From Syntrophaceae bacterium PtaB.Bin038 (lineage in GTDB: Bacteria; Desulfobacterota; Syntrophia; Syntrophales; UBA2192): 7,630 nt of DNA. The DNA is taken from assembly GCA_002067855.1 (NCBI GenBank), contig MVQS01000268.1, positions 1 to 7,630 of the forward strand, given 5' to 3'. The position numbers were made by a program, and so were the translations under genes. Each line of letters opens with the position of its first letter. Position 1 is the first letter of the stretch. The notes beneath the pieces are model-generated. The model was not told the DNA's origin, searched no databases, and saw only the letters and a list, made by a program, of their open reading frames with translations. This document shows, in pieces, positions 1 to 4,701 of this stretch.

Positions 1-567
1 GAGGAAGGCCGCCGCCACGACCTGCAGCGTGGAGACGGCGTGGTGGGGCAGCACCTTGTCGATGATGACCTGGATAAAGAGCGGCGTCACGAGCCCGAAG
101 GACTGGATGAAGAAGGAGGCGCCCACGACTTCGTAGAAGATGGAGCGGAAGCGGAAGAACTCCAGGAAGAGCCACTTGAAGCTGCCGGCGAACTCGGTCT
201 GCCCCAACCGCGGCCTGAGCGCCACGACCTCGCCGGTCCAGATGCCCTTCAGGTTCTCTTCGTCGACTTCGCGGATGGCCTTCTGCCCGGTGTCGAAGAT
301 CAGGCACGTGCCTTCCTTCATCCCGATGAGGACGTGGTAGCCCCCCTCGGGCGCGAGCAGGATCTGCGGCAGCGGGTAGCCCTTCAGCTCCTCGAGGCCC
401 GCGAGCCTGCGGAGCCGCGCCTTGAAGCCGTGGTCGCGCAGGATGCGGATCATCTCCTCGGGCGAGAGTTCCCGCTCGACGAAATACTTCTTCCGGACGG
501 ACTGCAGGTCCATCGGGACGGAGTGAATCCGTGCGGCGATTTCAATGGCGATCAGTCCCGTTTCCAT
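1..567 (-). CDS. Type I secretion ABC transporter, HlyB/LapB-like (5' part, runs off left edge)
   Basis: This is the N-terminal 189 residues of an inner-membrane ABC exporter that would move an unfolded substrate through a membrane-fusion protein and TolC. Residues 1-125 form a C39-peptidase-like domain. The opening METGLIAIEIAARIH aligns with the start of HlyB (DYGLYALEIL), where true C39 peptidases carry Asp-Cys-Gly. Here Thr3 stands at the cysteine position, while His78 (GGYHVLIG) and Asp92 (IFDTGQ) are kept, so the domain is predicted to be non-proteolytic and substrate-docking. Hydrophobic segments start around 145-169 (FFIQSFGLVTPLFIQVII), followed by the family motif DKVLPHHAVSTL and the start of a second membrane helix. 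The family is about 700 residues long, so the rest of the membrane domain and the ATPase lie outside the window. The ATG overlaps the upstream TolC-family gene by 26 bases, with GGGGGA about 8 bases before it, suggesting translational coupling. A membrane-fusion protein gene probably follows further left. The family is sure; the substrate is unknown. Confidence 0.9.
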   Translation of the reverse strand, partial: METGLIAIEIAARIHSVPMDLQSVRKKYFVERELSPEEMIRILRDHGFKARLRRLAGLEELKGYPLPQILLAPEGGYHVLIGMKEGTCLIFDTGQKAIREVDEENLKGIWTGEVVALRPRLGQTEFAGSFKWLFLEFFRFRSIFYEVVGASFFIQSFGLVTPLFIQVIIDKVLPHHAVSTLQVVAAAFL

Positions 568-1912
568 CCAGGTCCCCCATGGCGCCGGTAAAGTCCGTCT
601 CGAGGCGGTACTTCCTCACCGCGACGGCCCGCTGGTTCACGACCACCTCCATGTCCCGCTCGATGGCGAGGGCCTCCTTGCCGCTTTCCAGCAGCTCCGC
701 CCGGCTGCGGCCGCCGAGGGCCGCCGCCCCCGAGGCGATGGCGAGGAGCTTCTCGTATCGCACGAGAAGCTGCCGGTACCGGGCGATCGTCCGGTCCAGC
801 TCCCGCAGCTTCACATACAGCCCCGCCGAGTCCCTCCCCTTCTCACGGCGCAACGCCCGCAGCGCCTCCTCCTGGCGCCGGATCTCCCTCGCTGCCCGCT
901 CTCGCTCCCACTTGCGCAGGCCGCCGTCGAAGAGGGGGATCGAGATGTAGAGGCCCGCGTTCCAGGGGTTCCTGTCCATCTCCTTCACGGAGTCGTAGAG
1001 CTCGGGGCTGCGGCCGTAGAAGTCGTAGCGGCCGTAGACGCCGACGTCGGGCAGGAGGTTGTTCCGGGCCGCGCGGCCCTTTTCCTGCTGCGCCTCCACC
1101 TCCTTGCGCTTCGCCCGGTACTCGGGCGTCTGCTCGACCCGCTCCGGCTCGGGGCGCTCGGCAACCTCCGCGCCGGCCTCGAAGCCCTGGACCGCGACGT
1201 CCTCCTCGTACTCGATGCCCGTGTAGAGGGTCAGGCGCGTGAGGTTCTCCTTGAACTGGCGGGCGGCCTCGGTGCGCTCCTTTTCCAGGTCGACGACCTG
1301 GACCTCGGCGCGCAGGAGGTCCTCGCGGGAGATCTCGCCCTCCCTGTGCGCGGCGCAGCGCAGGGAGACGGCCTCCTTCATCGTGTCGATCATCCGTCCG
1401 AGGTAGCGCAGGCGGATGGCCCCCTCGGCGAGGGAGCCGTAGAGATCGGTGACCTCGAGGACGATCCTTTTCTTCTCGGCCTCGCTGTCGTAAATGGACG
1501 CCTCCGTGAGCCGCTCGTAGTAACGGCCCTCGTAGCGCTTCTTGAACCAGTTGGATAGCGTGTACTCGCCCAGCACGAAGACGGAGGCACGCCACTCGTC
1601 CTGCAGGCCGCCCACGACCTGGCCGTTGATCGTCCCGATGCCCGCCGGGCCGGCGAGGCTGCCGAACCGCTCGAGGCGCCCGTTGAGCGAGAGGGCGGGG
1701 TAGAGGCCGGAGAGGGATTGCCGCCAGGAGGCCTCGTTGATGAGGATCTCCTCCTTCTTCACCTCCAGGCGGGCGCAATGGCGGAGGGCCTCGCCGACGG
1801 CGTCCTCGTAGGAGAGGCTGCCGCCGCCGGCGTACGCCCGGCCGGGCGCAAGCGCAAGCAGCGCGGCCAGAGCGCACAGGATTCCCCTGCCCATCCAGAA
1901 ACGCCGAAACAT
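542..1912 (-). CDS. TolC-family outer membrane efflux protein
   Basis: This 456-residue protein is an outer-membrane channel and periplasmic tunnel subunit, presumably the exit duct for the ABC exporter encoded directly downstream. A signal peptide covers residues 1-28, with a charged start, a hydrophobic Leu/Ala core and a cleavage site after AYA. Two outer-membrane-efflux repeats follow. The first spans about 33-235 and contains SWRQSLSGLYPALSLNGR, a strand region at 110-130 and long helices rich in Glu/Arg/Leu. The second spans about 262-445 and contains the characteristic LLPDVGVYGRYDFYGRS, then GLYISIPLFDGG near 320-331. Length and duplicated layout are normal for the family. GAGGG lies only two bases before the ATG, so the ribosome site is tight; Met7 is a possible alternative start but has no visible Shine-Dalgarno sequence. 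The last residues (GDLDGNGTDRH) come from the stretch that overlaps the next gene. Substrate specificity cannot be read from the sequence. Confidence 0.92.
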   Translation of the reverse strand: MFRRFWMGRGILCALAALLALAPGRAYAGGGSLSYEDAVGEALRHCARLEVKKEEILINEASWRQSLSGLYPALSLNGRLERFGSLAGPAGIGTINGQVVGGLQDEWRASVFVLGEYTLSNWFKKRYEGRYYERLTEASIYDSEAEKKRIVLEVTDLYGSLAEGAIRLRYLGRMIDTMKEAVSLRCAAHREGEISREDLLRAEVQVVDLEKERTEAARQFKENLTRLTLYTGIEYEEDVAVQGFEAGAEVAERPEPERVEQTPEYRAKRKEVEAQQEKGRAARNNLLPDVGVYGRYDFYGRSPELYDSVKEMDRNPWNAGLYISIPLFDGGLRKWERERAAREIRRQEEALRALRREKGRDSAGLYVKLRELDRTIARYRQLLVRYEKLLAIASGAAALGGRSRAELLESGKEALAIERDMEVVVNQRAVAVRKYRLETDFTGAMGDLDGNGTDRH

Positions 1913-1944
1913 GGCCCTCGTTTATCTCTCTCGAATCCTTGATT

Positions 1945-1980
1945 CCCGGTCTGCGGGCCCCATTTCCCGCAGCCGCCGGG
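1945..1980 (-). other. Hairpin in the 5' leader of the secretion genes
   Basis: CTGCGGG (1951-1957) pairs perfectly with CCCGCAG (1966-1972) around an 8-base loop. Outside it, CCCGG (1945-1949) pairs with CCGGG (1976-1980) across a small internal loop. If transcription of the secretion genes starts at the candidate promoter upstream, this lies in the untranslated leader about 33-68 bases before the ATG. No T-run follows on either strand, so it is not an intrinsic terminator. A role in mRNA stability or translation is possible but unproven, and in DNA this GC-rich the structure could be incidental. Confidence 0.3.
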
Positions 1981-2010
1981 GCGATACGGCGATCCCCGGC
2001 GCAGGGACCG

Positions 2011-2038
2011 ATTATTCACGGAACGCAAGGGAAGGCAA
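2011..2038 (-). promoter_or_regulatory. Candidate sigma70 promoter for the TolC/ABC transporter block
   Basis: Read on the minus strand, TTGCCT (2033-2038, 4 of 6 to the -35 consensus) is followed after 16 bases by AATAAT (2011-2016, 5 of 6 to the -10 consensus). It points at the TolC-family start about 98 bases downstream. An AATAAT hexamer is unusual in DNA this GC-rich, which favours a real -10. The -35 match and spacing are ordinary, and the call rests on sequence match alone. Confidence 0.4.
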
Positions 2039-2098
2039 TCCGGCGGGAGTCTCATTTTGGGGACCCACTTTCGGGTGAGAAACGGGACCGAATCGCTA

Positions 2099-2147
2099 CG
2101 ACGGAAGTATGATCGAGCCGGGGGACGGCTCATACTTTCTTCCGACG
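2099..2147. repeat. Long imperfect hairpin with inverted TCATACTT arms
   Basis: The left arm 2099-2119 and right arm 2127-2147 fold together. GAGCC (2115-2119) pairs with GGCTC (2127-2131) around a 7-base loop. TAT then pairs with ATA past a bulged GATC (2111-2114), GAA pairs with TTC-compatible bases, and CGG pairs with CCG past a bulged TCTT-type run (2138-2141). The base closes with CG:CG around an A-A mismatch. Each arm carries TCATACTT: on the minus strand ending at 2112, and on the plus strand starting at 2130. No T-run flanks it, so it is not a classical terminator. It resembles a REP-like dispersed palindrome or a dyad operator. Related sequence recurs at 7562-7599. Confidence 0.6.
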
Positions 2148-2248
2148 GCGACGGGGGATGATTCCAAAAATAGGGCTTATGTCGGGGAGCCATTTCTGGT
2201 AAGATTTCGCGGCTGACGACGAGATCTCCGGGAAAGGGCAATCCCCGC

Positions 2249-3196
2249 ATGAAGACAGCGTTCCTGATCGTCTTGCTCCTGCTTCTCGCACCGTGTGAGG
2301 CATCGGGCTCCGGACCCGGGCAGCCGCCTGCGAAGGACGAGGGGGCGATCCGGGAGGCGGCGCCTCCCGTGCAGGTCCCTCCCGCCGCGCCCGTCGTGCG
2401 CAGGAAAGTCCGTTACCCCGGGGAACCCGCGACCGCAACGGCCCCCGCCCGGGCCCAGGCACCGAAGGCTTCGCCGTGCCCCGGGCAGCTCCGGAAACAG
2501 CAGATCGTCGCCGCCTACCGGAACAGGGCCCCCGGGCAATGGGGCGAGAGGGTCGAGGGGGTCCGGACGAGGCTCGACACGGAAGAGCCCGTTGTCGCGC
2601 TGACCTTCGATGCCTGCGGCGGGCCCCGGGGCAGCCGGGCCGACACGGCCCTCATCGAGTACCTGCAACAGGAAAGGATCCCCGCCACCCTCTTCGTGAG
2701 CGGCAGATGGATCGACGCCAACCCGGCCCTCTTCAAGAGGCTGGCCGCCGAGCCCCTTTTCGAGATCGCAAACCACGGCCTTGCGCACAGGCCCTGCTCC
2801 GTCAACGGCAAGTCCGCCTACGGCATCAAGGGCACGGCAAGCGTGGCGGAGCTGGTCGACGAGATCGAGAAGAACGGCAAGAAGATCGAGGCCGCCACGG
2901 GCCGGAGGCCGAGATTTTACCGCCCCGGCACGGCCTACTGCGACGAGGTGGCCGTGAAGGTGGCGGGCGAGCTGGGCTACGAGGTGGTCAACTACACCGT
3001 CCTCGGCGATGCGGGGGCGACATGGCCGCAGGAGAAAGTCCGGCAGGCCCTGCTCGAGGCCGGGCACGGTGCAATCGTCATCCTGCACATGAACCAGCCA
3101 CGCAGCCGGACGGCGGCGGGCGTGATGGAAGCCGTGCCCCTGCTTCGAGAGAAGGGGCTCCGGTTCGTGAAGCTCTCGGAATATCCGCTTCGCTGA
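2249..3196 (+). CDS. Exported polysaccharide deacetylase (NodB homology domain)
   Basis: This 315-residue carbohydrate esterase family 4-type protein is predicted to remove N-acetyl groups from an envelope or extracellular glycan in the periplasm. Residues 1-19 are a signal peptide (MKTAFLIVLLLLLAPCEAS); the LAPC stretch has Pro before Cys and is not a good lipobox. A Pro/Ala-rich linker runs to about residue 80. The NodB domain spans about 113-312. Motif 1 is ALTFDACGG, with Asp121 as the likely catalytic base. Motif 2 is NHGLAH, with His176 and His180 as metal ligands. Motif 3 is FYRPGTAY (Arg225-Pro226), and the final motif is IVILHMN with His280. Motif 1 is TFDA rather than the classical TFDD, so the usual aspartate metal ligand is missing. 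I recall relatives with TFDACGG and GDAGAT as a recognisable subfamily, so this is probably a variant rather than a dead enzyme. A second envelope enzyme follows 63 bases downstream, likely in the same transcript. The substrate is not known. Confidence 0.88.
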   Translation: MKTAFLIVLLLLLAPCEASGSGPGQPPAKDEGAIREAAPPVQVPPAAPVVRRKVRYPGEPATATAPARAQAPKASPCPGQLRKQQIVAAYRNRAPGQWGERVEGVRTRLDTEEPVVALTFDACGGPRGSRADTALIEYLQQERIPATLFVSGRWIDANPALFKRLAAEPLFEIANHGLAHRPCSVNGKSAYGIKGTASVAELVDEIEKNGKKIEAATGRRPRFYRPGTAYCDEVAVKVAGELGYEVVNYTVLGDAGATWPQEKVRQALLEAGHGAIVILHMNQPRSRTAAGVMEAVPLLREKGLRFVKLSEYPLR

Positions 3197-3277
3197 AGAA
3201 GAGGTTGAGAAAGCAAGAGGGTTGGACCGGCAGGTGCCGCCTGTGGTGCAGAGCCGCGAATGGAAGTGATTGCCTTC

Positions 3278-4624
3278 ATGAGAAAGCCCCTGAACATCAT
3301 TCTCGCTTTCATCCTCGTCCTCCTCGCCGCGGGGCTGTGCCCCGCCGAGCAGTGGGAGACGGCCCCGGCCCCCCTGCCGGGCGTGCAGGCGAACCAGGAG
3401 AGGGCCGATTTCTGGATCGCGAGGCACCCCGACCCCGACCGCCCGATCCTCGCCCCCGAGGGGATCGAGGCGATGAACCGCACCGCCCTGGGCTTCCCGG
3501 AAACGGAGCTGGCCGACGTGCTCGCCGTCCCGGACCCGCTCGAGGGCGCCGTCGTCCGCCGGGCGATCGCCGAGGTCCTGGCCGAATCGCGACAGTCGAA
3601 GGGCTACGACCACACCAACCGCCTCATCACGGCCGCCTTTTACGACCGCATCGAGACGTCCATCGGGGCCGTACCCGCCGTCATCCGGCCCGCCTGGGGG
3701 CTCGTGACCGCCCGGGCAAGCCTGCGGAGGCTCCCCACGAACGAGGCCTTCTACGACCGGCCCTTCGGAAACGAGTTCGACCGGTTCCAGTACTCCGCGC
3801 TGGAGTGCGGGAACCCCGTCGCCGTCCTCCACAGGACGGCCGACGGCACCTGGGCCTTCGTCCGGACGAGCTACACGATGGGCTGGGTCCCCGCGGCGGC
3901 GATCGCCCTGGGGGACAAGCCGTCCATCGAATCCTTCATGCGATCCCGGCCCCTCGTCGCCACGGGGGGCATGGTCCCCGTGTACGCCGACCGGGGATTC
4001 TCGGTGCACGCCGTGTCGATCCCGATGGGGACGAGGCTCCCCCTCGTGGAGAAGGCGGGGCGCCATATCTCCGTCACCCTGCCCTGGCGGGCCCCCGACG
4101 GCGGGGTGCGGTTCGTGACGGGCTACATCCGCCCCGAGGCCGACGTGAGTGTCGGGTACCTGCCCTACACGGCCCGCAACCTTTACCGTCAGCTCTTCAA
4201 GCTCGAGGGGCACCCCTACGGCTGGGGCGACCTGTTCGACGGTCGGGACTGCTCCCGCCTCGTCATGGACGTCTTCTCGACCTTCGGGTTCGCCATGCCC
4301 CGCAACAGCCGACGCCAGGCCGCCTTCAACCCGGCGGGACGAAGGGACACGGCATCCCTCTCCGAGGCGGACAAGGTCAAAATCCTGAAGGAGCTCGGCA
4401 GCCGGCCGGCCCTGCTCTACATGCCGGGGCACATCATGATCCACCTGGGGGTCGTCGACGGGAAGCCCTTCGCCATCCACAGCGCCTGGGGGCTCAGGGA
4501 GTCGAGGCTCCTGGGCGAGAGGACCCTCATGGCGGGGCGCGTCGTCGTCTCCGACGTCACCCGGGGAGGGGGCGCCCGAGGCTCGCTGCTGAAGCGCGTG
4601 ACGGCGATAACCCCTCTGGGCTGA
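3278..4624 (+). CDS. Exported SH3b-NlpC/P60 peptidase, gamma-D-glutamyl-L-diamino-acid endopeptidase-like
   Basis: This 448-residue protein is predicted to cleave peptidoglycan stem peptides in the periplasm. The start is taken at 3278 (MRKPLNIILAF), giving a classical signal peptide cleaved near CPA-EQ at residue 23. GGAAG lies 11 bases upstream. An in-frame ATG at 3260 would add six residues but has no Shine-Dalgarno sequence. Layout: an N-terminal stabilising region at about 30-130 (QERADFWIARHPDPDRPIL), an SH3b1-type domain at about 140-215 (GLVTARASLRRLPT ... TMGWVPAAAI), an SH3b2-type domain at about 222-292, and the NlpC/P60 domain at about 296-448. Catalytic residues are Cys325 (GRDCSRLVMD), His385 (PGHIMIHLG) and probably His401 (AIHSAWG). 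This four-part architecture matches the Desulfovibrio protein DVU_0896 (structure known) and YkfC-like enzymes, from memory. It follows the deacetylase by 63-81 bases with no terminator between, so joint transcription is likely. A recycling or remodelling role is inferred. Confidence 0.9.
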   Translation: MRKPLNIILAFILVLLAAGLCPAEQWETAPAPLPGVQANQERADFWIARHPDPDRPILAPEGIEAMNRTALGFPETELADVLAVPDPLEGAVVRRAIAEVLAESRQSKGYDHTNRLITAAFYDRIETSIGAVPAVIRPAWGLVTARASLRRLPTNEAFYDRPFGNEFDRFQYSALECGNPVAVLHRTADGTWAFVRTSYTMGWVPAAAIALGDKPSIESFMRSRPLVATGGMVPVYADRGFSVHAVSIPMGTRLPLVEKAGRHISVTLPWRAPDGGVRFVTGYIRPEADVSVGYLPYTARNLYRQLFKLEGHPYGWGDLFDGRDCSRLVMDVFSTFGFAMPRNSRRQAAFNPAGRRDTASLSEADKVKILKELGSRPALLYMPGHIMIHLGVVDGKPFAIHSAWGLRESRLLGERTLMAGRVVVSDVTRGGGARGSLLKRVTAITPLG

Positions 4625-4701
4625 AGGAGAAAAAACTGCTGGCACTCACCGTTCACATGGTTTATATATCCGCTGATTGACTCTCGGGGAGGGAGGACTT
4701 C

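Larger units (their letters stand above)
1913..2248. other. Divergent intergenic region between secretion block and wall-enzyme block
   Basis: No credible coding sequence is visible in these 336 bases. They separate the minus-strand TolC/ABC block from the plus-strand deacetylase. The region holds a candidate promoter for the minus strand (2011-2038), a GC hairpin in the minus-strand leader (1945-1980) and a long imperfect hairpin (2099-2147). A less GC-rich patch follows at 2160-2206. For the plus-strand gene I see only a weak sigma70 candidate: TAAGAT at 2200-2205, with TTATGT 17 bases upstream at 2177-2182. That is a poor -35 match and is not annotated separately. The Shine-Dalgarno sequence before the 2249 start is also weak (GGGAAAGGG, about 10-18 bases upstream). 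No tRNA or recognised riboswitch is seen. Confidence 0.6.

Noticed and set aside
40..591. 183-codon plus-strand frame at the left edge
   Set aside because: The minus-strand reading gives a clear HlyB-like N-terminus over the same bases; the plus frame is acidic low-complexity sequence without homology.
545..1558. 337-codon plus-strand frame opposite the TolC-family gene
   Set aside because: The minus-strand TolC-family protein has a signal peptide and both efflux repeats; this frame is its complement.
2063..2076. ACCC/GGGT hairpin in the divergent intergenic region
   Set aside because: Four base pairs in GC-rich DNA is within chance, and nothing conserved or functional flanks it.
3230..3243. 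Small CAGG/CCTG hairpin between the deacetylase and the NlpC/P60 gene
   Set aside because: It has only four pairs and no T-run, so it is too weak to call a terminator or regulatory element.
2177..4645. 822-codon open frame on the minus strand across the deacetylase and NlpC/P60 genes
   Set aside because: It covers two convincing plus-strand genes and the gap between them, shows low-complexity Arg/Gly/Pro/Asp composition and has no signal or domain. It is a high-GC shadow.
2476..4680. 734-codon plus-strand frame running through both wall-enzyme genes
   Set aside because: Arg/Pro/Gly-rich out-of-frame translation of real genes with no domain; a typical high-GC artefact.
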